DNA of 64,000 nucleotides from Hybos culiciformis. Lineage: Eukaryota > Arthropoda > Insecta > Diptera > Hybotidae. The position numbers and the translations under genes are program-made. The DNA is taken from NCBI GenBank assembly GCA_964007475.1, contig OZ023274.1, forward strand, positions 72,055,303 to 72,119,302, in the 5' to 3' direction. Of the stretch, positions 26,516 through 40,100 are shown one piece after another. Numbering within the stretch: the stretch's first letter is position 1; each line of letters starts with the position of its first letter. Under the pieces are notes generated by a model. That model did no database searches and was not told the origin of the DNA. It worked only from the letters and a program-made list of their open reading frames with translations.

Positions 26516-28784
26516 TAAAAAGCTTCATCTTCAATGTATTATATTTAAATACTAAAGAATACTAAAAATTATATAACAAAATTTGTTTCTATAATATTAG
26601 AGCCTGATAACTTTATAACTTCATAGTTTTTTCATTAAAAAAAGTTCTCATACATAACTATCTAAATTATATTTAACTATCTAAAATTAAGAATCAGTCA
26701 GTTTTAATTTAATTTTAAAAATGTATTCCATATTTTCCACATCAAAAATTGAAAACTTTTGTCAAAACTTATTCGAAAAACAATAATTGTGCGTATGTTA
26801 TAAATGAAAAATAAAATTTTGAACTCTTTTTTTTTAAATATTATATCAAGTTATAATAATAAATGCAAAGAAATAGCAAAAAAAAAATTTCTTTGAAGTG
26901 GTAAATTCTACACAAGAAAGTTTCTAACATTTCAGTTAAGATTGTTACGTCGTCCGTATTGCATAAATATAGGCGCAAAAATTATTTCTAAATTTTTTTA
27001 ATTTTTTTTTACATAAATATTAAATTAATTTTTTTTTTTTTTTTGTAATAATAATTAATATTTACTTAAAGTAATTAAATTTAGTATTATAAAACAAAAT
27101 TAACAAAAAAACAAAATAAATAAAAAATGTATAATCTATTAAATATTTAAAATTTATATATTTTTAAAAATTAAAAATAAAAATCCAATAATAGGAAATG
27201 GTTATATATTTTATTTATAATAAATAGTATAACAATTGTTATACATGTGTATATTGGACATATGTGTATGAATATATATATGTATATATATATTATAAAT
27301 ACATTAATACAGAAATTTGTACATATTTTAGAAAATATAATGCAATGACATGTTATTAAAATAGTATTTGAAATTTTTGTTAAAATTAAAATAATTACGA
27401 GGAAAAAAAAAATTTTGTTATTAAAAAATATAAGCGACTTAAATATTTCTGTGATTAATAAAATAAATTTAGATATGAATCTCAACTTTTTAACTTTTTT
27501 TTTTTTTATTTTGTAATGAAATTAAAATTAATTATATTTATACATATATTTTCTTTAAATAATGTATGTTTTAAATTAAATAATCAAATTGCATACTGTA
27601 CCTATAAAGGAATGTGTTTTAAGAAAATTGCTTAATTACAAATATTAAAATTAGTATGCAATGTACAAAAAATATTTATAAATTAATAATTTTGTGTGTT
27701 GTTTAAAAATAAATGGAGCGATTTGAAAAAAATAAAATCAAAAGTGACAAAACATGCAACAAAATACTTTCGAAAAATATGTATATAAAATTCTGTTAGA
27801 AATAAAAAACCAAATAAAATTTTGTTGCACCAAAATTTATGCAATTATATTGATATTGCATTAAATAACTAACAAAAGTAAAGTGGAATTTAAAAATAAA
27901 TAAAGAAATACAAAAATTATTGTATTTCTTTTCGCAATTCCAATAATTAAAGGAGTTTAAATTTTCAAAAATTCAGAATACAAATTATAAATTTAAAAAT
28001 AAATAAAATAATTGCAATTTGCACAATTTGCAATTTACACGATTATTAAAATTGTTCTTAGTCTGAACAAAAATTTAAATTAGAATTATTTTTTCTATAA
28101 ATAAAAATCAATGTAAATATTTATAGTATTTTTTTTTTTTTTTCAAATTAACTTTAAATTCGAGAAAATCTAAATTTTTGAAATCCTTTATTACTTAGTA
28201 ATTAAATACATCTACTCTATAAAGTGATGAAAATAGAAAAAAATATGGAAAACGCGATACTAAGTAACCTTGTTTTAAATATAAGTTAATTCACGTTTTT
28301 TGCTTATTTTAAAGCTTTTTGTCATGCGAAGTTTGTATACCAAACGATTAATGCATCAGTACAGGTATTATTAACCTATTTTTTCCGTCATTGCTTACCA
28401 CAAAAATAATTTTAGAGAGAAATTTTTTCCGAAGGCGGATCTGAAACAAATATAACAACAAAATAATGAAATAATAATTTTTTTTTAAGAACTAATGAAA
28501 TATGTTATTTTTTTAAACGACACAACACTTAAATCAAAAAAAAAAATTTGTTTGTTTTTAAGTAACATTTTGGAAATATAATTTGTCGAACATGAAGCTC
28601 TCAGCGAAAGATCGACCTAATTATTCAATGGAGTTATTCAGGTTTTTAAAAAAAATTACAGATTAATAATTTTTTTTTTTTTCGTTTTCTTATTTATCAT
28701 AAAATATAAATCAATTAAACTTTTAATTGAGATTCAAGCAAAACAGGAATAAAAAACAGGCTTATGTAGTAACCTGTAACGTCA

Positions 28785-29048
28785 ATTGAGCCATTTATTT
28801 TGAAAGTGGTTTAGTCCATTTTTCAAAAAAAAATAGTTAATGATGACAATAAGCACAATAGTATATATTCTTTTTATTTATAAACAATTTTAGTCTAGTA
28901 TCATTAAAACCGCTTTGATTTTGACACTTGAAAATTAGCTTATGGAAATATTAATGTGTATTTTTAAATCAATTCAAACACAAAACCTTAAATATCTCAA
29001 TACAAGAACAAATGGACTTAAACCACTTTCAAAATAAACGGCTCAATT
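28785..29048. mobile_element. Short inverted-repeat element (MITE)
   Basis: A 264-bp segment whose ends are inverted copies over about 38 bp (left start AATTGAGCCATTTATTTTGA; the right end reads the same on the other strand with one mismatch and one 1-bp indel). There is no reading frame inside. No clear target duplication is present, so the superfamily is undetermined. Confidence 0.7.
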
Positions 29049-31041
29049 AATAGTTATTTTATTAAAGATAAAATAATATTTGGAAGGTCAAAAAAAGGTT
29101 TGAATTTATTTTGAAAAAATGTAACTAATACCAGAAAATTTAATACCCAATGCTTAGACAAATTTTACGCAAAAAAAGATGTTCCGGTTTCATTATATGT
29201 ATATATTTAAGATTGAATATTAATCTATGTCTACGTTTATTATTTTAAAATTGTAGAAATTCTTTAGCATAGACCGAGTTGGGAGGCTCATTTATTTTTA
29301 AAACTTAAAGTTCATAACGAAATAACATAATAAAAGCGAAAAATGATGGCAAATCAAATCATACAATAGCTTCGATTTATGACAAATTATAGAAATTTTC
29401 TTTTTAAAATTATATCTAATACCACCAAGAATCGACATTACAATTAAAATTAAAAATTCCTAAAGTTTAAGAAATTTAAAAATTGATTTTTTATTTTTTG
29501 TATTTAAAAAATAAAAATAAATGAAATAAAAAAAACATATTTGTCAATCATTAGGCTTATCGTTGATAAATTTTATTAACCACAGGAAGTATATAAATTT
29601 TAAAACTAAATTTTAAAACTAAAATATGTATAAGTTTATTTACATTTTGTGCTAAACAAGAAACATAAAAAAAAACCTTATGATAAATTTAAGTTTTTCA
29701 CTCATGTCATTGAGTTAAAATTTATAACCGATATAGTTTTATGAACTTTATTTTTATTTAATCAAAAAAAAATCTAAGAACAATTTTTATTTTATGTTAA
29801 TTCGGAATACTTGAAAACTTTAATTCAGCATTAATTTATATGTAGATTTCAATAGAATTTTAATTTTTGTGAAAAAAAAAGTTTTACTATTTTTACAGTC
29901 TACTAAATACTTAGAATGAAGAAAGAGCTACTTTGAAAATATATTTTACATGCACGTGATTGCACATATATTTATGTTAAATATGTACCGAGAAAAACTA
30001 TTTACATATTTATTTAATTTTCTCAAGCTTTTGTTAAACACCTTCTATATATTTTCGGTCATTGGGATTCAATATGGTGTATTTTCCAATCTACAGGCGG
30101 TTGGTCTTCTACGCATTTATAAATGTTTTTGGTAAATCCTTAAAAATTTATTATATCAATTTAGAACTGACTAGAAGAAACCAATCAATTTTTGCAGCCG
30201 TTGTAGGTATTCCTACAGCTATCCAGATTCGTCAAGGAATAAAGTACAAAGTTGTTTTAAAGTAGATATTTTTATCTATTTTTTCGATCTGTTACGAAAT
30301 TTAAGTATTATTGCTAATTAATCTCGATGGTTGTGGCAAACATAGAAAATATCTGATTGTATTAAATGTTTCTAGATATATTTAAAGGAAGTTTTGATAA
30401 GACAAAATTTTATAAAAATTCTATTTTGTCGTAAGTTTAAAGAAACAAAAATTTAAATTTTATGTAGGCACACCTATAAAAATAATATTATATACATTAT
30501 TTTTGAATTGCCAAATTTACAAATAACTTTCGCTAAAAATGCCTAAAAGCAATATATATATTAATTGAATAAGACATTAATTTCCCCAGGTAGATTTTTA
30601 TATTTAAATTTTCTTGTTTATTATTATTATTACCTTTACATGTACTGAACATTATAATTTAAAATATTTTTTAACCATGACCACGAAATTAAATAAACAA
30701 AAAATTATATTTAAAATTATATGAATCCACCAATTTAACACTAAGTTGTTCAATGTACCTTAAATATTTGTTGAGAGAAGTTTTTGTATAATATAAGCTC
30801 ATCTGATTTCTGTAATTTAAATATAATTCGAAAAAAAATTTTGAAATCTAACTTGATTAAAACAACAAATTAATTTTTTTATTTATTTTGGTAATTTTTT
30901 TTCTCTGCACTACAAAATTATGATCTCTGTATGATCTTCTAAATGTGCTTGTTTTAAAAATAAAAATTCACAAAATTTAATGTTTTTGAACCAATGAAAG
31001 TTTCGCGTCAATTGGATGCTTCTAAAATTATGGCTTCGAAT

Positions 31042-31241
31042 NNNNNNNNNNNNNNNNNNNNNNNNNNNNNNNNNNNNNNNNNNNNNNNNNNNNNNNNNNN
31101 NNNNNNNNNNNNNNNNNNNNNNNNNNNNNNNNNNNNNNNNNNNNNNNNNNNNNNNNNNNNNNNNNNNNNNNNNNNNNNNNNNNNNNNNNNNNNNNNNNNN
31201 NNNNNNNNNNNNNNNNNNNNNNNNNNNNNNNNNNNNNNNNN
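31042..31241. other. Assembly gap (200 N)
   Basis: Exactly 200 consecutive N, a round number typical of a placeholder gap, so the true length is unknown. Any reading frame crossing it is an artefact. Confidence 0.99.
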
Positions 31242-32539
31242 TCAAATTCTTATTATCGAATGAAAGATTAACTTTAAATAGAGAAATTTTGCTTTTTGGG
31301 TGTAATTTTCGAAACATATTTTTAAACCTTTTTTTGTTTTATTTAATTACAAACTATAGATGAATAATTTTTCTCAATAGAAGTACTTTATTTTAAGCGG
31401 GCAGGTCAAGTCATCCTTATAATAACAATTATTATTTTGGAGAAAGTAGAAAAAAATCAAACTGAAGTATTTTAAGGTTCCAAATATCATAGAAAAATTA
31501 TAGTAACAAAAAATATAACAATTGAATATCATAATTTATGAAATGTGATCCAACTAACAGTTTTATTTTCAATTGAATAACTATTCAAAACTTAGATTAT
31601 ATTTACAGTGGATTTTGATGAAAAATTAGAAGAATTTTTCAAACTGTTGTTGCGCTGAAAACACCTATATGTAACTAAAGAGGGAAAAAAAATTATCTTA
31701 GATAGTTCGTTCCGAAATAAAAATGAGAATAAAAATGAATTAATATGCAAAAAAAATTCAAATTAAACCTAAAACCTAAAAAGTCTGTAAGAAAGAAAAA
31801 AATTTGTAAAAGAATATAAAAATAGTGTTCAATTTTGTATTTTTACGGTATTACCATTTACATATATTTGTCCTTTTACACTAGGCAATAAATAAATTAC
31901 TAACCAACAAAATCAAAATTTTCGGATTATTACATTTTTCTTATGTTTTTTCAATTCAATTGTACAAAAATTTTCCGAAACTTAAATGACTAAGCAATAG
32001 ATCAAAAGTCAATCGCCAAAAATTTAAAGTGGATTTAAAACAAAATAAAATATTGTTCTTAGTCACTTCTTCCTTCCAACGATTAAGTACTTCGGAATGG
32101 GAAAATTTAGTTTTTTTTTAGAATTTTTTTTAGTCTTCTAATATTTTAATCTGTAAAATTCTTAGTACATTATATAATGTTTTTAGTTTCAAAATTGTAC
32201 TTAACAAAAAAATAAAAAAACCGATTCCTTTTATTTAAAAATAAAATATATATTCCCAATTTTAAAGAATTAAATAAGTAGGAATTAGAAGGAATGTTAC
32301 GAATATTTTTCATAATATTCATATTTTATTTAAATGAACGATATTTAGATATTGGCAAATGAAAAATATGAATTAAACGTACGAAAAAAAAACTTAAACA
32401 AAAAAAAAAAAATAATAAAATATGAATTAAAAAAGAAAAACTAATTTAATCAAAAAGAAACAAAATTTTTTAAAGTTAAATAAATTAAATAGCAAGAACC
32501 TTCCATAATAAAAAAATGCACAACATGAGTATTTATTAG

Positions 32540-32571
<32 letters not shown>

Positions 32572-32572
32572 C
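32540..32572. repeat. (AAT)n microsatellite
   Basis: About ten uninterrupted AAT/TAA triplets; potentially polymorphic in length. Confidence 0.9.
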
Positions 32573-33865
32573 ATAAAAATATTTTTTTTAAAAAGCCGTT
32601 GAACTGGCCTAAAAATATACATATATACTAATCATAATGACCACCAACAATAAAATTTCCTTTTCTATAAATTTGAATACATAATCTTGTACATATAGAG
32701 ACGATCAAAACGGAAGTGAATAAGAAACAATAATAAATAAATAAATAAATAAAATATTTTATATATACATATATATGTACAACAATAACAATTAAAAAAT
32801 ATCATACAACTAAAAATACATAAGAGCATAAAAAAATATGCACAAATAAATTTCTGCAGCAATGCAAAATGCACTTATATTTACTGACCACTATACGTAT
32901 ATTACTTTATAACTATTATAACTTCAAAAAAATAATATAACCTCAAAGAAGGATAAATTTACTAATATCAGCAAAAGAAAATTTTATGTTTTTATTTTCA
33001 TTTTCCCAAAAAATTCACACATATAAACATCTCTGTTAAAGCCACAAGAAGTTTTTCTTTTTAAACGTGTGTGCAAAAATTTGATACAGGCCTTTTAAAG
33101 TAAAAAATTCAAAATTGTTTTTTTAACTAGGAAATTTTCAATTTCGGTTAAATCTGTATGGTAAGAATTTTTATTTTACCAATGTATCCAATTTATAATA
33201 ACGAGATAAATCTGAATAAATGTTCGCCGCCACTCAAAAACAAACAATTTGTTCCATTGAAAATCGTTTGCAGAATTCTGATCCTGATTGCAATTTATTA
33301 TGCTTTTATCACTGTACTGTGAACTCTCGTTTCTTATTATTGTGCCAATAGTTTAATAACTATAGCGTAACGAATAATATCAAAAAATTTAATTTTCAGT
33401 TTATTAATTTTTAGTTAATTAAATACCAACTATACTGACGAACAAATTTCACACAGAAAATTATATTCACTTAGAAGAAAATTTTCCCGAAACATGGAAA
33501 ATAATACTTTTGTGTGTATAAAAGCAATAGCAGTTATTCTTATTTTAAATAAAAAGAAAGAAAAAGTCTCCAATTAATTTGCATATTTTTACATAATATA
33601 CATAAAATAAAAAAAAACTACTATTGGATCTCACAAAAATACACAAAAATTAAATTGAAAGAAATTTATCAGTACATTTAATATAACAGAAGTTGTTACA
33701 TGAAGTACTAAAGAAAGACCTTTTTAAAATGAATTCAACTTTATATCTACACAGAATATAATATTTTGCACTAACTTATCTCAAAGTTCAGTGTTCATGT
33801 GTCAAATAAACAAATTGGATTTAAATAAATGATCGGAAATATCATTAAACCAACACATGTGAAAT

Positions 33866-34010
33866 GTAAGTTTTAGAAATTATAATTTTTTAATGAAAAT
33901 ATTAGCATCCTATTTTTAGGGAATGAACGAAACGGGAATCAATCTGTTTACACATATTTAAAACAAAATAAATAATAATAAATTTTAAAAATTACATATT
34001 TTTATTTTAG
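33866..34010 (+). other. Probable 5' UTR intron of stum
   Basis: A good donor (AAT|GTAAGT at 33865/33866) and a pyrimidine-rich acceptor (TTTATTTTAG ending at 34010) bracket 145 bp just before the first coding exon. This implies a non-coding exon ending at 33865. It is inferred only from splice consensus. Confidence 0.45.
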
Positions 34011-34022
34011 ATAAGATAATAC

Positions 34023-34112
34023 ATGACTAAATTTTTATTGATTGTGCAAAATAATAACATCATATTGAATAAGAAAAAGCCAATTTTTATTAATCACATA
34101 AATATAATATGA
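34023..34112 (+). CDS. Upstream ORF overlapping the stum start codon
   Basis: A 29-codon reading frame starts at ATG 34023. It ends in the TGA at 34110-34112, overlapping the stum start codon (34109) as ATGA. If the proposed 5' UTR exon starting at 34011 is used, ribosomes meet this ATG first, so main-frame translation would depend on leaky scanning or termination-reinitiation. The peptide itself (MTKFLLIVQNNN...) resembles nothing known. It may be fortuitous in AT-rich sequence. Confidence 0.35.
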   Translation: MTKFLLIVQNNNIILNKKKPIFINHINII

Positions 34113-37100
34113 AAAAGTCACTATTTTATATACCATCAACATTACCTTTACAAAATTATGAATTCGATAAAATGGCTCCATCATCTGCAACAGCAAATCG
34201 TAGTTCTATCAACTACTATGACAATCAATATACCAGTTTATTTGGTGATCCAGTTCCACCACCTCAACAACAAAATGAATTCATTGAAAATCTTGATTCG
34301 CAATTGTACTCGAGATTACGACGAGGTTCGACATTCAATTCTACAATGGAAGATGACGATTTTCCAAAGCCTGATATTTATGTTGAGATTAAAGATGAAA
34401 GACCAAGCACAACATTTCGATCCCGATCAGGAACATCTAAACGTATATTTTCAGCTAAACCAATTGAAAATCTACAAAAACATAATTTACCAACGGTGTC
34501 AGGAAATAAAAGACTGTTAAGCCCACAAAATTTAGGTCCAGATATAAAAATTTTACCAGATAGCGGTACGGATAGTTCAGAAAATATTCAAAGTCCACAT
34601 TTTTATTCTCCTAATAAACGTTTATCGGATATTGGTTCCTTAGACACAACTTATACAATAAAAACACAACCACATTTTTTAGATATAGTTAAAGATGAAG
34701 AGCCTAAAAGACTGTCTGATGATTATCAAAAAAATAGGTGAAAAATAATAATAGCAAACAGAATCGTATAATTTGCATTATTTGTTGAATATAAAGTTTA
34801 TGATGAAAGACAGAATTGCTTTCATCATTAACTTTTTTTAATTGCTTTTGCATACATATTTTTCATTAAAACTTTCTTTTTTAATTTAAGTTCATAATAT
34901 TTATTAATTATTATTTTTACTCTAAATTAAAAAAAAAATAGTTTTCAATTTTTTATTAAGCTTTATAATAATTTTATGTAACTAAACTAAAAATTAACAG
35001 TTTAATAAGAATCAAGCAACCTTCAAATATTAACTTCATTTTACTTTTAGATTATACGACTTAATATCGGAACCCACGCGTATATACCCTAAGGAGCCAA
35101 CAAAATTTATCCGACAATTCTCGAATGAATCATATTCTAGTGGAGATTGGTTTAAACCAAGCCATGACTATCAAGAATTCACTAAAATACCTAAGCTTAG
35201 GCCGAGTTCTAAAAATGTTATGTCCATTAATAAACAGGAAATAAATAAAAGAGACTCTCCAGTTGCAACTTTAATTCATGATTCCAATGGTTCAAGTTCA
35301 GATATGGAAAGATTGCCCGAAGATAGGTCCTATGCGGAATTGAATATAATGGAACCACCATTAGTGAGACCGAAAACCCCGATACGTTATGCGGAGACGC
35401 CTTTAACAAATTATGTAAATGAAATACCACACAACAGATCGCAGAACCAAATTTTTGTTAACCAACCAGTAGCAATGCCAAGAAAGTTTTCAATGCAAGA
35501 TTCCGTTGAAAGTGAACACAATCTTCCAAACAATTCAACTATAGCTTCTCCAATTAAACGTGAACCATCTCCAGCAATTTTGACTAATACTATATGCACA
35601 GGTGCTGAACATAGGTATGTTAATATCATGTCAAAAATGACTAAAAATTTAAAATATTGTTTCTTAGCTTATCTAATATTTCAATGATATTCCAAAAAAA
35701 ATCAATATAATTATATTTTTAATTCTTTTAGGTTGAAAGCACCAAAACCAAATAAAAACAAATCTTTTACAATTATTGCTGAAAAATCTCCTGCTCAGTC
35801 TTCCAGTCCGCAGAGTCCCCAGCTCGCACAAAAGGATGGTTTAAGTGGACGACTCTCACCGTTCTTAGGCCATGGCTTTAAGGAACCACCAAAACCACCT
35901 CCCAGACAAAAACAGAGATCTTTAACTTCAACCAATCTCAAACTTCCTACAATAGCAAATAATTCTGATGATTCACCACGTCCTTCTGTACAATTTGACA
36001 TGTCTTCCAATAAAAGAGTGACGAAAAACAAACAACCGAAAGGCATTCTACAGCATAAACAACCAGGAATGCCCTTTTCAAACATGCCACCGACGCAAAT
36101 GGAAAACCATAAAAAGAATCGCAGCTTTGAAAATCTACCAAAAATTTCTGGAATTCCGGAACTAAAAACAAAATCCCATTCAAAAAGACTGATTAAAATT
36201 TCTTCAGATTCAACCGATAATAATAGAATTGCAAGTGCAAAACCTATAAAGTCCTTATACAATCCAAACCCAACTAGTCGAGAAAAAGGATTACTAAGAA
36301 TAATAAGCAGTGCTGATAGTTCTCCGTCTCGAGCTCTTCTAAAATCAAATTGGGTCCCTAGGAGCTTAACCAATCTCACTCAAAATGATATGAACAGAAA
36401 TCAACTATTGCAGAACGACCAAATCATTAGAAGGCATTCATCACTTTCACCACCTGGACGAGGCCGAAGAAAAAGTTCCACATCAACCGATAGAAGAAGT
36501 TCGAGTCAAACTGATCATAGAAATTCAGTATCATCCGGCAGAAGAAGTTCAAATTTAAGTTCAGTAACTACGTCAGATTTCAGTTATCGAAGGAGCTCAA
36601 TTTCTCCTAATAGAAGAAAATCAATATCTCCTAATGTAGGCCTAAGAAATCGGCGAAAATCTATTTTTCACCCAAATACGTTACAGAAAAAAGTGAATAA
36701 TAATTTTCGGATGGAACCAGACTATTTAAAAGTTAAAGATAAAACTCAAAGAAAAGTTGCAAAGCCTTCTACTTTATCACCTATTATAGGAACTCCTAAT
36801 AAAGATGATCCCCTTAGTGCTGAAGAAATAGCAAGTAGTGCTAGATTTGTTTCCAACATAAATCGTAGTGACTCATTAACTCGAATTCCAGTTCGTAACG
36901 GTTCCAACGTGGCATCTAGGGCCAATTCTCGTGGTCCTTCTGCTGTCAATTCAAGGTCATCTTCACCACGTAAAGATTACACTCCAATGTCGAGACCTAA
37001 TTCTAGGCTAGAGTCCCGATCACCATCAAGATCTACCAACCATTCTAGAATATCTAGACCTGCATCTAGAACAGATTCTAGACCAACATCTAGATTAGAA

Positions 37101-40100
37101 TCCAAGCCAATATCTAGAAACTCTTCACGTGTAGGCAGGTATGAAAATGTATCTCGTTCCAATTCTCGTCAAAGTATCAGTCCACCAAAATCACGGACCA
37201 GTAGAAGAAAAAGTATTTCATCGAGTCGAAGTTCGAGTCCAAAAAAATTTAATAGAAATTCTACGAGTCCTTCGAAATCGAAAGCCAAATCACAAAGTAG
37301 AAGTAGAAGCCGTAGTAGAAGTAGAACAAAAAGTAAAACAAGAAAATCACCTGAAAAAAAAACTAAAATACCTTCTCGCAATACATCACCTAGAAAAGGA
37401 CCGTCCGCCAATGCTAATACATCACCAAAAAAATCCAGTTTCCGGAAAACGACAACAACAAGTGCCAAAAAAACTCCCAGTAGAACCACTTACTCAAAAA
37501 CGTCACTATCTAAATCTCCAACAAGAACGAAAACTTCAACCGTTCAAAAGGAACCAAGTAATTTATCACGATCTGGTTCCAATATGAAGAAAGAAGGCTT
37601 AAAACGTGAGACATCATCAATAAAAAAGAACGAAGGTTTGGTGAATCGCGAACTTTCTAATTTAAAACGTGAACAATCCAATCTAACTAAAAACTCTGGA
37701 TTAAAAAAAGAAACTTCAAACGTAAAATCAGGACTGTTGAAAAAAGAGCCTTCAAGCACCAAAATTGAAGGAGTAGCAAAACTGAAACGAGAGCCTTCAT
37801 TAATGAAAAAGCGAACTGACAGCAATTTAAGTAAGAAACTTGAGAAAAAAGAGAGTGGTAAAAGTAACAATCAAAAAAATGATGAAATGAACCAAGCAAA
37901 TAAAGATTCTTCAAACAATGCTCCAACGGATAAAAAAGAGATAAAAGAAGATAATATAACAACCGATGCGATCGATTCTAATGGTAAACTTATACCACTA
38001 ACCAAAGCAAATGTTGTTTCAATGACGACCGCAGCAATTACTGCTCAGCCAGTTCAAATTACTACGGCAGTAACAAATCAAGCACCTCTTAATAAAATTA
38101 ATAGTGCCGGTGAACTAATTGATGTCAAACCTGAAGATATGGCATTACCTGTTTCTATAATAGAAAAATCACAAAAAACTTTGGAAAATATTCAGAAAAC
38201 TGTAACAGAGGCTACAGATGAAATACACAAAACGATAAATGAAAATTTAACTGATTTAAAGGCATTAGAAACCGACATGAGTAAAATAGGGGATGCAACA
38301 ACTATTGAAAAAACGGACGGTGTTAAGAATATTGTGGATAATTCAACGAGTAATTTAGAAAACCAAAAGTTATCGCAGCCCGTAGAAGCTTCAGTATCAG
38401 TATTGAAATCATCAGATCGTCTGCACCCAAAGTCCAGTGAGAAGAATGATGGTGTTAGTGCTGTTGGAACCAATAGTCAAAAACCTGGAGAGGACATGGC
38501 AGAAAGGGTTAGTGAACGTTCAATTTCTGTATTGCCAGATGTAGAATGTGATAGTGCAAATTTGCAGAAATCTACTCATCAAGGGACTGAAGTGGTTGAC
38601 CCGGATATCAAGATAGTTGATGCCACATCAATGAAGCCCTTACCAACAAGCGATGCCACAGACATTCAAAACTCAATAGAGGGTCAAATAAAACAAGAAG
38701 GCATTACTAATCAGGGAGTCAATCAAGCGGTTAATGCAAATGTTCCTCAAAACAGCGGGTAAGTAAAATATAGTTGCTATAATTTTTATTTAAGTATAAA
38801 AAGGAACAATTATTAGCATATAATGGAAGTCATCTAATAGCACATTTTTAAATAGTTTATTGTGGGACACAACACAAACATTTTGATATTTTTCCGGATA
38901 TCTAACCAAGTACCGAGTCAACTTACTGAATACAGAGAAATTTTCTTTAATAAACATTTTCTTGAACGTATAAATAAATTTTCTGATTTCTTCTAAAAAA
39001 TCAACACATTTGATAGTGATGCTATCAAATTTAAGTGTAATTTGATACTTTCAATCAATAAAATTTTCATTCTGAAAAAAAAAACTTAATCACGTTTAAA
39101 TTGTTTCCAATAAAATGAAATGCATGTATATAATACAAACAATTTTCACGTGTTTTTAATGTGCAATTATTTTCCATATAATAAGATTACAAACTTTGGG
39201 GGAAAACCCAAATTGAATAAAAATTTTCATTTGATTTATATATACTACATATATATACAATGTAAGTATGTTACAATAACCATTTTATATATAGATAAAT
39301 AAAAATGTACATTATAGAGAGTTCCAATGTTTGTGGATTCCGTAATTTTCTTAAATTGTTATTTTTTATCTCAAACAAATTTTTATAGTGTATTTATCGT
39401 TATTGAGAGAAAAAGGTTTTTTTTTACAACGAAAGCTTTATGGCTATACTTTAATGTTTTGGCACAGAACTATAAATGCTTTTGTAACTCTTTTGCACAT
39501 TATTAAATCATAAATTACTACATAATAATAATTTCGTACAATTATTGGAAACGTCAATTGCTAAAAAAAATTGTTTTGAAATGTTCAATAATATATTATT
39601 TTACAGAAAAAATAATTTTATTCTTTTAATTGAGTTATTTTAGAATTTTAGTTTAATTTTACAATATCTTAAACAGTAATTATAAATTCCCAAATAAAGA
39701 GAAAATACACAAAACTGATATCATCACTAGAATGGAAAAATTAAAAGTCCTTTACAAAATCCTTTTTCCAAAACACTGTTGTTGAAAAATTTACTGGGCA
39801 ATTTTTTTTGAATAACAGACCATTGCGTGAATTTTCAATGGTAATTTTCCAATTCACATATAATAAAATAATTACAAATATTTTCTTTACCTGTATTTTT
39901 CTGTGTTGAAAAATTTTATTCAGCTAAGCTGAAAATAATTTTCCCATTTTCCATTTCATTTTTATGTTACAATTTTCCTTTCAAAGTAATTTAAATAAAT
40001 ACCATATTAGTCTTAGCCGGACAATAAAAGTGAAAACAACATTTACTATGTAATTATAAAGAAAATTAATTTTCCTAAACGGATGAAAAAGAAAAAATCA

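Larger units (their letters stand above)
25571..33865. other. Gene-poor interval upstream of stum
   Basis: Apart from the entries given separately (26459-26515, 28785-29048, 31042-31241, 32540-32572) no gene or known element was recognised. Base composition is extremely AT-rich around 26.8-28.2 kb and 31.7-32.5 kb. Simple repeats include TATATA runs near 27271-27292 and (AAAT)n near 32731-32755. The last kilobase before 33865 should hold the upstream promoter and 5' UTR of stum, but I cannot locate a start site. Confidence 0.5.

Noticed and set aside
30062..30265. 67-aa plus-strand ORF (MGFNMVYFPIYRRLV...)
   Set aside because: A single isolated frame overlapping another open frame, with no recognised motif and no neighbouring exons.
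30910..31363. ORFs on both strands across the N run
   Set aside because: They are open only because N codons are read through the assembly gap.
35795..37962. Long antisense ORFs (up to 194 aa) opposite the giant stum exon
   Set aside because: Shadows of the Ser/Arg/Lys-rich coding strand, whose complement rarely makes stops; no domains and no splice structure.
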